In this document: in pieces, positions 49,744-58,694 of the stretch
Position numbering within the stretch: position 1 is the stretch's first letter
Layout: every line of letters starts with the position of its first letter
Assembly: GCA_041494805.1 (NCBI GenBank)
Contig: JBGQBN010000009.1
Location: 44,012 to 108,011 of the forward strand
Source: JBGQBN01 sp041494805
Lineage (GTDB): Bacteria > Acidobacteriota > Terriglobia > Terriglobales > Acidobacteriaceae
Length of the DNA: 64,000 bases
Reading direction: 5' to 3'
Notes under the pieces: generated by a model
The model's input: only the letters and a program-made list of their open reading frames with translations
Databases searched by the model: none
Told to the model about the DNA's origin: nothing
Position numbers and translations under genes: made by a program

Positions 49744-51495
49744 ATGGTGATGTTGCAACCCAAGTTGCATCTGAAGGTTTCGCAGAGGCAGATTCTCACC
49801 CCCGGCCTGGTGCAGATGGTCAGCGTTCTGGCTCTCAACAAGCTTGAGCTCCGGGACATGATCACGGCCGAGATGGTGGAAAACCCGGTGCTGGAGGAGC
49901 TGGAAGATACCGTTCCTCTGCTGGATGATGCCGCTCGCCGCGAAGAAGACGGCGAACGTCCCGCCCCCGAAGAAAACACGGTTACCGCCGTCGAGAAGAA
50001 GGACCCCTTCGAAGAGATCGACTTCGGCTCTTTCTTCCAGGATTACCTCGACCCCGGCTACCGCAGCCCCGGCGAGATGGAAGAGATCGAGCGGCCGTCT
50101 TTCGAAAATTTCCTCTCCAAACCTGGCAACCTCACCGACCACCTGACGTGGCAACTGGGCGCCCTACCCACGTGCCCAGAGGTACGCGAGGCCGCCGACC
50201 TGGTGATCGGCAACCTCAACGAAGATGGATACCTGATCGCCAGCGACGAGGAGTTGCTGGGCATTGCTCCGCCGGCTCCACCCGAGGTCGATGCCATCAT
50301 CGTGGAGAGTGTCGTAAAGGAAGCCACGGCACTTGGCCTGGACGCCTCGCTGGACGAGCCCCATGCTGCCTCATTGCTACCTTCCGAATGGGGCGGCGCC
50401 GCCTCACAGAGTTCGGAAGCAAGCGCCACGGCCACGGCAGTCGCTCCCGCTCCGGAAACCGTTACTCTCGCTCCGCCCCCACCGGCGCCAGAACCCGCCC
50501 CCGCCCTGCATCCGGTGTTCAAAGCCAACTTCAGCGTGGATGATCTTCACGAGGCCATTGAACTGGTTCGCCAGATGGATCCGCCCGGAGTCGCTTGCCG
50601 CGGACTGCGCGAGTGCCTGCTCTATCAATTGCGCTACCATCAGCTGCATCTCGCCACCCACAAGAACGGCAACGGAGAAGCCACCGCCCAGGTGCTTTCG
50701 GATGCGATTGCCATCGTGGATCAGCATCTGCGTCCTCTGCAGAACAAGCAGTACAAAGAGATTGCCCGCGCCATCGGCCGTCCCGTGGAAGCCGTGCAAC
50801 AAGCTCTGGAGTACATCCGCACCCTCGATCCGCGCCCCGGCCTGCGCTACAACAAAGTGCAACCCCGGCTGATTGAGCCCGACGTGGCCTTCGTCAAGCA
50901 CGGAGACGAGTGGCTGGTAATCATGAACGAGGATGACGTCCCGCAACTCCGGCTCAACCCGGCCTACAAGCGCCTGCTGACCCGCGACAGCAACGACAAA
51001 GACACGCGCAACTACGTCAAAGAGCGCTACAAGAGCGCCATCCAGCTCATCAAAAACATCGAACAGCGCAAGCAAACCATCATGAAGGTCTGCTATGCCA
51101 TCGTGAACCGGCAGCCCGAATTTCTTGAAAAAGGCATTGATCAACTGAAGCCCATGATGATCAAGGAGGTGGCCGAAGAAATCGGCGTGCATCCCTCCAC
51201 CGTGAGCCGCGCGGTGGCCAACAAATACGCCCACACTCCACAAGGCGTATTCGAACTGCGTTATTTCTTCAGCGAGAGCGTGAACGGCCCCCAGGGCGGC
51301 AACACGTCGTTGCTCATCCTCAAACGCCGGGTCAAAAAGCTCATCGAGGAAGAAGATCCCTCCAGGCCGTTGACCGACGAGCAGATCACCCGCATCCTCC
51401 AGTCGCAGGGTATCCAGGTCACTCGCCGCACGGTCGCAAAGTACCGGGAAGACATGCGCATCCCGAGCACCCACCAGCGCAGAGTGAAGAACTAA
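49744..51495 (+). CDS. rpoN: RNA polymerase sigma-54 factor
   Basis: This 583-residue protein directs RNA polymerase to -24/-12 promoters with enhancer-binding activators. The N-terminal region I is present (LHLKVSQRQILTPGLVQMVS), as is the core-binding domain and the C-terminal RpoN box TRRTVAKYREDM, which reads the -24 element. The central linker (about residues 215-260) is unusually long and rich in Ala, Pro, Glu and Thr, which makes it longer than the usual 470-490 residues. It lies in the conserved lptB-rpoN-hpf order. Confidence 0.95.
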   Translation: MVMLQPKLHLKVSQRQILTPGLVQMVSVLALNKLELRDMITAEMVENPVLEELEDTVPLLDDAARREEDGERPAPEENTVTAVEKKDPFEEIDFGSFFQDYLDPGYRSPGEMEEIERPSFENFLSKPGNLTDHLTWQLGALPTCPEVREAADLVIGNLNEDGYLIASDEELLGIAPPAPPEVDAIIVESVVKEATALGLDASLDEPHAASLLPSEWGGAASQSSEASATATAVAPAPETVTLAPPPPAPEPAPALHPVFKANFSVDDLHEAIELVRQMDPPGVACRGLRECLLYQLRYHQLHLATHKNGNGEATAQVLSDAIAIVDQHLRPLQNKQYKEIARAIGRPVEAVQQALEYIRTLDPRPGLRYNKVQPRLIEPDVAFVKHGDEWLVIMNEDDVPQLRLNPAYKRLLTRDSNDKDTRNYVKERYKSAIQLIKNIEQRKQTIMKVCYAIVNRQPEFLEKGIDQLKPMMIKEVAEEIGVHPSTVSRAVANKYAHTPQGVFELRYFFSESVNGPQGGNTSLLILKRRVKKLIEEEDPSRPLTDEQITRILQSQGIQVTRRTVAKYREDMRIPSTHQRRVKN

Positions 51496-51520
51496 AAAAG
51501 AAGAGCCGTTCACAAATGGG

Positions 51521-51543
51521 AAGGGCACGACCTCAGTCGTGCC
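51521..51543. repeat. Dispersed palindrome GGGCACGAC...GTCGTGCC
   Basis: GGGCACGACCTCAGTCGTGCC lies in the short gap between rpoN and hpf. It matches the element at 13,109-13,136. Confidence 0.6.
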
Positions 51544-51563
51544 GAAAGCCAGGAGGGGCGCTC

Positions 51564-52157
51564 ATGAACGTGGAATACACCGGCAGACAGTACGAAATTA
51601 CTCCCGCCATCCGTAAGGAAGTAGAAACCGGCCTCGTAAAAATCCGCAAAATTCTAGGCGACAAATTTGAAACCAAGGTAGTTCTGGCGGTAGAAAAGCG
51701 CCGCCACAAAGCCGAGATCACCATTACTCCCCGCAACGGGCCCATCGTCGGCCTGGCCCAAGCCGGAGACATGACCTCCGCCGTCAACGAAGCCCTGGAA
51801 CACCTGGAGAAGCAAGCCGTCAAATACAAAACCCGCTGGCGCACCCGCAAACGCCACAATCACAAAAAGTGGAACGGCGATGCCACTCAGGAAGACCTGC
51901 AAACCGCCGTAGGCCTGACCGAAACCACGGCCGTGGCGGTGGTAGTGCACAAATTTCCCGCGGTAGCCAAGTCCACGGAAGTCCATCTGGTCCGTTCCGA
52001 CGAAGCCGTAGCCATGCGTCCCATGACCCTGGAAGAAGCCATCAAAGAAGCCCACTTCCGCGACCGTGACGTGTTCGTCTTCCGCGATCCCAAAGGCAAA
52101 GTAATGGTCCTGCACCGCACACGGGACGGAAAGATGGAGCTGATCGAAGCTCCGTAG
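51564..52157 (+). CDS. hpf: Ribosome hibernation promotion factor, long form
   Basis: This 197-residue protein dimerises ribosomes in stationary phase. The N-terminal domain (MNVEYTGRQYEITPAIRKEV, then LGDKFETKVVLAVEKRRHKA, AVNEALEHLEKQAVKYKTRW) and the C-terminal dimerisation domain (PMTLEEAIKEAHFRDRDVFV, FRDPKGKVMVLHRTRDGKME) are both present, so this is the long form. The start is ATG 51,564 after an AGGAGGGG site. It follows rpoN as in many Gram-negatives. Confidence 0.95.
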   Translation: MNVEYTGRQYEITPAIRKEVETGLVKIRKILGDKFETKVVLAVEKRRHKAEITITPRNGPIVGLAQAGDMTSAVNEALEHLEKQAVKYKTRWRTRKRHNHKKWNGDATQEDLQTAVGLTETTAVAVVVHKFPAVAKSTEVHLVRSDEAVAMRPMTLEEAIKEAHFRDRDVFVFRDPKGKVMVLHRTRDGKMELIEAP

Positions 52158-52528
52158 CACCAGGGGATGAGCCCTCAGGACAGGGGGCAATCGTCAGATC
52201 GTGCCGCGGAACAGCAAGGTCAGGCTGTTTCGTTTTTGTAACAGAAATTCTGTAGTTGTTGGGCTGCTTTCCCTCGTTCAATAGCATATGGACAGGGGGA
52301 GCAGTTCGGGGATTCGTGCACCGGTGGCCTGGGTTTGGAATATTCCCACGAGGCGCCCGGGGCACTCTTGGCTGCGATTGCTTACTCGTCGCGGATCGGC
52401 AGATACAGAACTGAAATAAGATCCTACCGAAACGACCACCCCACAGCGCTTAGAGTCGAGAACTTGTTCACCCGGTTCACGACCGAGTGTCACACACCAA
52501 GACGTACGGCCAGAAAAGGAGGCCTGAT
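52158..52528. other. 371-bp intergenic region between hpf and the PilZ gene
   Basis: No ORF, RNA gene or clear repeat is visible. It should hold the hpf terminator and the promoter of the PilZ gene. A short CAGACAGGGGGC-type and CAGGGGGAGC run occurs at 52,181 and 52,294, without obvious structure. Confidence 0.35.
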
Positions 52529-53281
52529 ATGGGTGGTGTCGGTGAGCCTGTACCCGTAGCGGCAAGCGCTCTGCTCGTGTCCCAAGATACAACTGCGATC
52601 CAGCAAATCTCTGAATCGATGCAACAACTGGCGATGGCGCCGGAAATATGTCCTGAGATTCCCGACGCGCTTCGGTTGTTGGGTCATCGAAAGTTCGACG
52701 CGATAATCGTCGATCTCCAATTGGGAGAGCCCGCCCAGACGTTCCTGGGCCAGGTCCGTTCGTCTTCCTCCAACCGAACGGCCGTGACCTTCGCCATCAG
52801 CAACAGCGAGAAGGGAAAGCTGCCCGCATCTGAGGCCGGTGCACATTTTGTGCTGGAAAGGCCTCTTTCTCTGGCCTCGATCGACCGCACGTTGAAGGCT
52901 GCCTACGGAATGATCATACGGGAACGTCGCCGCTACTTCCGTTGTCCAATTACGATTCCGGCAGACATTCGACAAGATATGCAGGAAGTTCACGGCCAGA
53001 CTGTCAACATCAGCGAAGGTGGGATGGCAATCAGTATCCCGGTCCCGCTCCGAGCCTGCGTGCCGGCGACCGTCCGATTCACGCTTCCAGGCAAAGAATC
53101 TCAATTCGCGGCCCAATCGGAAATCTGCTGGTACAAGGAAAACGGTCGTGCCGGATTGCAGTTTCGATCACTTTCTCAGCCGCAGAAGTCGGAACTGCAA
53201 GAATGGCTCTCTCACCGGCTGGAAGAGAGTCTGCCCGAGTCGGTGGCCGAGAAGTTCCGAAAGGCTAATGCGGGAGGCTGA
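52529..53281 (+). CDS. Degenerate receiver domain fused to PilZ domain
   Basis: This 250-residue protein has an N-terminal receiver-like half (AASALLVSQDTTAIQQISES, then FDAIIVDLQLGEPAQTFLGQ with an Asp in the phospho-acceptor place) and a C-terminal PilZ domain (RRRYFRCPITIPADI with RxxxR, NISEGGMAISIP with NxSxxG). The receiver has lost one of the N-terminal acidic pair and its conserved Lys is Arg (LERPLS), so phosphorylation is doubtful. PilZ binds c-di-GMP. A strong AAAGGAGG site precedes ATG 52,529. It probably acts in motility or exopolysaccharide control. Confidence 0.8.
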   Translation: MGGVGEPVPVAASALLVSQDTTAIQQISESMQQLAMAPEICPEIPDALRLLGHRKFDAIIVDLQLGEPAQTFLGQVRSSSSNRTAVTFAISNSEKGKLPASEAGAHFVLERPLSLASIDRTLKAAYGMIIRERRRYFRCPITIPADIRQDMQEVHGQTVNISEGGMAISIPVPLRACVPATVRFTLPGKESQFAAQSEICWYKENGRAGLQFRSLSQPQKSELQEWLSHRLEESLPESVAEKFRKANAGG

Positions 53282-53377
53282 TGGCCCGGGGTTGGCCGGG
53301 GCACCCCCGAAGATAGTGCGGGTGCGAAAGGGTGGGCCAGCCCCCACGGGGGGCCGCTACCGTACAAATGACACGAA

Positions 53378-53593
53378 TCATGCGTGCACCACTTGTTCTC
53401 GCGTGGCGTTTGTTAAGCGCTGTCTGCCGCGCTGCGTAACATGATGCGGTTCTTCCCAGCCCTCGGGGCTGCGCATGTGAGCGACGCTCACGCCGGCAGT
53501 TTTTGAATTCACACGTCCGATGTATTCATCGATCAGTTTGGGTTTGGTCCCCACACAAGGGATGCGAGTGGGTTGGGAGATCAGGGTCGGCAT
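53378..53593 (-). pseudogene. Truncated cupin gene
   Basis: This 71-residue frame starts with ATG after a good ribosome site and reads like the N-terminus of a cupin protein: KPKLIDEYIGRVNSKTAGVS, VAHMRSPEGWEEPHH. The metal-binding cupin motifs that should follow are missing; instead the frame goes on as unrelated low-complexity sequence (VTQRGRQRLTNATREQVVHA) and stops. The region beyond its 3' end is GC-rich repeat-like DNA (53,282-53,370). It is probably a gene cut short by a deletion or repeat insertion. Confidence 0.5.
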
Positions 53594-53702
53594 GAAACTC
53601 TCCTGGCTACAGAGGGTTGCGAAACGATTACTGTAGCAAAAGATAAGTTTTCCTTCTGGAAATGCTGTGCGGAATCAAACAGAGAAGCGTGCACCCGGCA
53701 GG

Positions 53703-54647
53703 CTAGAGCCTCCCACCCGCCGACAAAACTCGCGCTTTCTCCGCCTGGGCCGCGCCCAAGACGTCAATCGCTGGAAAAGATGTCGCCGCAGTCAGCGTGC
53801 GCTCCGGAGGCATGGTGCCGTTTTGCACGGCATGGACCAGCATGTCCAGCGCCTGGCCTGTGTTCGCCGGCACGATGACGGTGGCGGCCAGCAGTCCCCG
53901 TTTCACCCAGGCTTGTCCAGTCTTGGGAAGTCCGTCGCAGCCGAGGAAGGGCAGATTGAGCCAGTGGTCGCGGGCTGAGCTACTGGGCAGTTCCTGGAAT
54001 GCCTTTCTCGCGCCCATGGCCATGGCGTCGTCCTGGGCCGAAACCACGTCGACCGGGGTCTGGTGGGAGGTGGACAACCGCAGCCAGGAGCTGACGGTCT
54101 TGTAGGCGCTGGCCTCGGTCCATTGTCCCTTCATGACTTTCACTTGCACGCCAGCCGGCTTGGTCTCATACATGCCGGTAGTGCGCTGCTTGGCAGCCAG
54201 GCTTTCCGCGGGGCCCTGGATATACAAAACCGAACCGCCCTTGGGCAGGAGGGCGGCAAACTGGCGGCCCTGGATGCGGCCAATTTCCTCGTGGTCGGAA
54301 GCGACCGCAAAGATCGGGACACGGTACGCTCCGCGCAGCTCGGAGACGTATTCGACATCGCGGTTCAAGACCACCCATCCGATGCCCGCCGCGGCGGCGG
54401 CCCGAGCGACCTGGGGCAGAGCGGTTCCGCCTACCGGTTCGAAGATAATTCCATCGGGATGTGAATCCGAACGCGATTGAATGATGTGCAGAAGCTGCTG
54501 GCTTTGAGTGATGGCGTCATTGTCCGCATAAATGACCTGCACGTCCACGCCCAGCTTACGCGCAGTTTCCTGGGCAGCGACGGCCTGCTCCATTTGATAG
54601 TCGTTATCGTGGGTGGTAAGTGATACCACGAAGTTCAGCTTTTTCAT
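53703..54647 (-). CDS. Sugar-type periplasmic-binding-protein fold protein without export signal
   Basis: This 314-residue protein (ATG 54,647) is a type I PBP (PF13407-like): MKKLNFVVSLTTHDNDYQME, then QTARKLGVDVQVIYADNDA-like ETARKLGVDVQVIYADNDAI, LLHIIQSRSDSHPDGIIFEP, VVLNRDVEYVSELRGAYRV and DVVSAQDDAMAMGARKAFQE. No signal peptide or lipobox precedes the fold, and no ABC permease or ATPase gene is near, so it may be a cytoplasmic sensor rather than a transport protein. Its ligand would be a sugar or similar small molecule. Confidence 0.75.
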   Translation of the reverse strand: MKKLNFVVSLTTHDNDYQMEQAVAAQETARKLGVDVQVIYADNDAITQSQQLLHIIQSRSDSHPDGIIFEPVGGTALPQVARAAAAAGIGWVVLNRDVEYVSELRGAYRVPIFAVASDHEEIGRIQGRQFAALLPKGGSVLYIQGPAESLAAKQRTTGMYETKPAGVQVKVMKGQWTEASAYKTVSSWLRLSTSHQTPVDVVSAQDDAMAMGARKAFQELPSSSARDHWLNLPFLGCDGLPKTGQAWVKRGLLAATVIVPANTGQALDMLVHAVQNGTMPPERTLTAATSFPAIDVLGAAQAEKARVLSAGGRL

Positions 54648-54892
54648 GGGAGTCCCAACCCGGATCATACCTTGACCTTGGTGTGAGCACATGATGACTG
54701 GAGTAACCAGAAGTTGCTCCGGCCCGGTCCGCGGTGAGGCGAAAAAATGGGTCAAGCAATTGCCAGTCGGCCGCCACTCGGCGCGACTCAAGACGGGTCT
54801 GCGGAGCGGTAACTTAGGTAACGTTGGCCGCCTGCCGAGCCCGTGCTACGCTCCTCAAATAAGTAGGAAAATCAGCGGTTTCCGAGGAGCGG

Positions 54893-56371
54893 ATGCGTCG
54901 CCTCTGGTGTACCTGCCTGGTCGTGTTGTTGTCCTCGGTGGTTTTCGCCGGCGCCAAGTCCAATCGGGCTGGCGCGGCGCATAAGACCGCTCCGAATCGC
55001 CTGCCGGTTACAACCTCTTCGCTCAAGGCCCACAAGCATTTCGAAAAGGCGATGGAGAATTTGGAGTACATGCGCCTGGACGATTCGCTGCAAGACCTGC
55101 GGACAGCCGTGAAGGTTGATCCTAAGTTTGCCCAAGCTCTGATTCTGCTTTCTTACTTGAGTCACGATCCCGATGAGCAGCAGGCTACCCGCACCCGAGC
55201 CAAGCAACTGGCCATGCGCACAACTCATGGGGAGCGCTCGCTGATCCGCTGGCTGGCTGGGGTGCAGGAAGACAACTATGTGCCGGCGATCGCTGCCATG
55301 AACGACTTACTGGCGCAATATCCGGGCGACGAGCGCCTGGCATTTCTGGCCGGAGGATGGCTGGTGCGCCAGGAGCGCTACGGACAAGCGGTGGTGGTGC
55401 TGGAACGCGGCGTGGCCCTGAATCCCAACTACGCGGCGGCGCTGAACGAACTGGGGTACGCCTATGCTTTCAGCGGTGACTTCACCAAGGGTTTCGCCGC
55501 GATGGAGCGCTACGTGGCCCTGCAGCCGGAGCAGCCCAATCCGCACGATTCTTACGGCGAGATTCTGCGCCTGGCGGGAAAGTTTGATGCGGCGCTGCAG
55601 CAGTACCGCATAAGCATCCGGATCGACCCCAATTTCGGGTCCGAGCTGGGGGTCGCCGATACCTACGCGGTGATGGGGAAGGAAGAAGAAGCCCGCGACG
55701 AATATGAGCGGGCGATCGTGTTTGTCAGCAGCGAGAGCGACAAAGTCGAATACGAACTGCAATCGGCCGTGACCTGGATCCGGGAAAGCAATCGCAAGCA
55801 GGCGGAGCGGTCGCTGCGGGAAGTAGCCAGGCATGCGCACGCGGCCGGACTGGCTCGCCTGGAAGCGGAAGCCCACCGGGTTCTGGCCATGTACGATCCC
55901 GACTACAAGATGGCGCTGAAAGAGCTGCAGGTGGCCCAGAACTCATTGCAAGAGCGGCACCAGATTTCGCGCAGCGACCGGGACGAAGAGCAGGCGCGCA
56001 TTCTGCGGGTCCGCGCCACTCGTGCCGCCGAGGCCGTGGCGATGGACTCAGCGTCTGGTACGGTCAAACAATTGGAAAGCATGGCGCAGAACAGCCACAG
56101 CCAGGTTATTCAGCTTTGCTATCACGCGGCCGCCGGAGCGGTGCTGATGGCCCAGGGGAAATCCGCTGAGGCTATTCCACATCTGGAGGAAGATTCCGCC
56201 GATCCGCTGTCCATGCGGCTGTTGTGGCAGGCCTACAGCAACACCGGGGCGGCGGAGCAAGCCGGGGCGCTGGCCGCGAAATTAGCCGCGCTGAACGTAC
56301 CCACCGTGGAGCAGGCCCTGGTGGTGCCCCAGTTCCGCGCCAGCCTGGTCAGCCAGGTCCGCCAGCCATAA
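54893..56371 (+). CDS. Secreted TPR protein
   Basis: This 492-residue protein has a signal peptide (LWCTCLVVLLSSVVFAGAKS) and is built of TPR helices throughout: AHKHFEKAMENLEYMRLDDS, GVALNPNYAAALNELGYAYA, FAAMERYVALQPEQPNPHDS, and ISIRIDPNFGSELGVADTYA. No catalytic domain is visible. It lies directly before the cyclase-like gene, 19 bp apart, so it may present a partner or signal to that protein. This is inferred from proximity. Confidence 0.8.
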   Translation: MRRLWCTCLVVLLSSVVFAGAKSNRAGAAHKTAPNRLPVTTSSLKAHKHFEKAMENLEYMRLDDSLQDLRTAVKVDPKFAQALILLSYLSHDPDEQQATRTRAKQLAMRTTHGERSLIRWLAGVQEDNYVPAIAAMNDLLAQYPGDERLAFLAGGWLVRQERYGQAVVVLERGVALNPNYAAALNELGYAYAFSGDFTKGFAAMERYVALQPEQPNPHDSYGEILRLAGKFDAALQQYRISIRIDPNFGSELGVADTYAVMGKEEEARDEYERAIVFVSSESDKVEYELQSAVTWIRESNRKQAERSLREVARHAHAAGLARLEAEAHRVLAMYDPDYKMALKELQVAQNSLQERHQISRSDRDEEQARILRVRATRAAEAVAMDSASGTVKQLESMAQNSHSQVIQLCYHAAAGAVLMAQGKSAEAIPHLEEDSADPLSMRLLWQAYSNTGAAEQAGALAAKLAALNVPTVEQALVVPQFRASLVSQVRQP

Positions 56372-56390
56372 AGGCGGAGACACGGCCACC

Positions 56391-58616
56391 ATGCCACGGA
56401 TCCCCATCTTCAAACTCGGCCAATCGGTGGAGGAGATCGAACCTCCCCGCCTGACCAGCTACACGCCCTCGCTCTGCCTGAAAGGCCTGCAACTCGGGGT
56501 TGATAACCTCCGGCACGACGTCCACCTCAGCCCCAAATTCGTGGAGCAGGCCCGGCTGCAGGTCGCCCGCCTTATCGTGCGCCACGGCAGCATGGAAGGG
56601 TTGCTGGCCGCCGAGGCGCCTGAGAGTACACGGGGCAATCACTTCATCGGATCCAGTCCCATGGCGAAGGCGCGAGCCAAGGCTGAACCCTCCGACTTGA
56701 AGCCGCTGCTCGCGGCCGTGCATGTGGCGGCCTTGAACCGCGCCAAGACTGCCGGAAACCCTGCTATCGATGTGCTGGCGCGGTTGGCGATCATCAAGTT
56801 CTTGCGAGTCGAACTGAATTCGCAATTCGCCCAGGTGCTGGAACGCTGCCGCATGATGCTCAAGAGCTACGAGGGTGTACGGCAGCAGAAGGCGCTGGAG
56901 TACCGCGAATGGGTGGCGACATTCCAGGTGGCGAAGAAGATTATCCTGCGCAAAACCGGGCAGGAACTGTTCCGCACGTTGCGGGAGATCGAGAAGGAAA
57001 CGCTGGCGCGCATGCGGCGATCGCTGTTCGGGAACCAGGGCGAGATGGAATACAAGCTATTCCTGAACCCGCTGATCCTGAATGAAGACGGCCGCGATGC
57101 CTATCTCAATGCCGAGCATTACGTCATGCTAGGCAATTTTGACCGCGACCCAGACCGTTTTTCCAATGTCCGCAGAGTTGTGTGTGAATTCCTGGAGGCG
57201 TTGAACCTGGGCCCCGAAGCCCGGGACGAAAGCGTGCTGGACGGCTGGCTTAACGTGCCGGAAAACGCCCAGGAACTGGTGGGTACCGGGAATCCGGACG
57301 ACGGCGTGAGCGCAGGGCGGTCCCAGAAGACCCGCCTGGAAGTCTGGGTGGAACTGCTGGAGCGCGATGCGGTGATGGATTGTGTGGTGGCCTCCTACGA
57401 GGTGGTGCCGCTGCTGGCGGAATACTCGCCGCGCATCAACGCGCAACAATTGAAGAATGGCCTGATCTCGCGGGAGGAGCGCGACCGGGTGGAAAAGCTC
57501 ATTGAACAGCACGGCAAGCTCTCGCCCGAAAGCCTGTACGCCGCCATGGCTCGAGTGGCAAGCTGCCGCGGCGGCGAGCGGGCCAGGGTGGCGGCGCGTT
57601 TCTTGCGCGACTTTCTGCACTATCACCGCGACTTTCGGAGGCTGGAAGCACTGAACGAGGCTCTCGACAGCGTCAACCTGATCGGGAACGACAAGTTGCG
57701 GGAACTCTCGGCCATGAACGGCACGCTCTATGACTTCCCGCTGCCAGAGGAACAGAAGCCAACCGAGGAGAAAGTGCTGCGCCACGCGATCCTCAAGGCG
57801 GATGTGCGGGACTCGTCACGCCTGACGCGATCGCTGCTCGAAGGGGGCATGAACCCGGCTTCGTACTTCAGCCTGAATTTCTATGATCCGGTCAACAAGC
57901 TCTTGTCCAAGTACGGCGCCTGTAAAGTCTTCCTGGAAGGCGATGCCATCATTCTGGCCATTCTGGAGCGCGAAGGCGAAGCCGGCCTTGCCGTGAGTCG
58001 GGCGTGCGTGCTGGCCCGCGAGATCATCGAAATCGTGCGTGGCTACAACCAGTTGCTGGAGCGGGGCGGGCTTCCAACCCTGGAGCTGGGGCTAGGTATT
58101 TCGTATCAGGACTCGGCGCCCTTGTACCTGATGGACGGCGAACAGCGGATCATGATCTCCGATGCACTCAACGAAAGCGATCGGCTGTCTTCCTGCAGCA
58201 AACGCGTGCGGAAACCGATCGAGGCACTGCAGAGTCCTTTCAACGTGTACGCATTCCAAACCGTCAGCGACGCGGATGCAGGGGAGAATGCGGAGGATTT
58301 CATCTTGAAATTCAACCTGAACGGCATCCGTATGAGCGAAGCGGCATTCCGCAGGTTGCAGCAAGAGATCTCACTCGAACCTTGCCGGCTGGAATTACCC
58401 GAGCTTTGGGGCAAGGAAGGGTTCCGCCTCTACAGTGGGGTGGTGCCGCTGGGCAACGATATCTTCCGGAGAATCGTGGTGCGCGGGAGCCGCATCCCGC
58501 AAGTCGATCCGGGCAACTTTTCTCTGCAACACTGGACGGAACGCTGGTACTACGAAGTATGCTCGAACCCTGCTATCTACGCTGCGCTGGAAGGGAAGGC
58601 GGCTGCTGGGAAATAG
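56391..58616 (+). CDS. Large protein with C-terminal class III cyclase-like domain
   Basis: This 741-residue protein has no signal peptide. The first about 450 residues are helical and not recognised. From about residue 463 comes a class III nucleotidyl-cyclase-like domain: LKADVRDSSRLTRSLLEGG (metal Asp), CKVFLEGDAIILAI (substrate Lys and second metal Asp), and ISDALNESDRLSSC in place of the VNxAARL motif, keeping the Asn and Arg of catalysis. It may make cAMP or cGMP, or the domain may only regulate. It is coupled to the secreted TPR gene upstream. The long N-terminal region is probably the sensory or regulatory part. Confidence 0.6.
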   Translation: MPRIPIFKLGQSVEEIEPPRLTSYTPSLCLKGLQLGVDNLRHDVHLSPKFVEQARLQVARLIVRHGSMEGLLAAEAPESTRGNHFIGSSPMAKARAKAEPSDLKPLLAAVHVAALNRAKTAGNPAIDVLARLAIIKFLRVELNSQFAQVLERCRMMLKSYEGVRQQKALEYREWVATFQVAKKIILRKTGQELFRTLREIEKETLARMRRSLFGNQGEMEYKLFLNPLILNEDGRDAYLNAEHYVMLGNFDRDPDRFSNVRRVVCEFLEALNLGPEARDESVLDGWLNVPENAQELVGTGNPDDGVSAGRSQKTRLEVWVELLERDAVMDCVVASYEVVPLLAEYSPRINAQQLKNGLISREERDRVEKLIEQHGKLSPESLYAAMARVASCRGGERARVAARFLRDFLHYHRDFRRLEALNEALDSVNLIGNDKLRELSAMNGTLYDFPLPEEQKPTEEKVLRHAILKADVRDSSRLTRSLLEGGMNPASYFSLNFYDPVNKLLSKYGACKVFLEGDAIILAILEREGEAGLAVSRACVLAREIIEIVRGYNQLLERGGLPTLELGLGISYQDSAPLYLMDGEQRIMISDALNESDRLSSCSKRVRKPIEALQSPFNVYAFQTVSDADAGENAEDFILKFNLNGIRMSEAAFRRLQQEISLEPCRLELPELWGKEGFRLYSGVVPLGNDIFRRIVVRGSRIPQVDPGNFSLQHWTERWYYEVCSNPAIYAALEGKAAAGK

Positions 58617-58694
58617 GCTTTAGGCGCTCGGCTCTAGGTTCTCCTAAAGCCTAAAGCCTAAAGCCCAAAGCCCAAAGCCCAAAGCCCAAAGCCT
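58616..58694. repeat. Inverted word-repeat cassette, AAAGCCTAAAGCCC type
   Basis: The right arm (58,643-58,694) repeats CTAAAGCC/CCAAAGCC words about seven times. The left arm (58,616-58,640) is an imperfect inverted version (GGCTTTAGGCGCTCGGCTCT). It lies between convergent genes. Confidence 0.7.

Noticed and set aside
58640..58694. CRISPR or ordinary microsatellite in the AAAGCC array
   Set aside because: No spacers, and an inverted partner arm lies just upstream, so it is treated as a word-repeat cassette.
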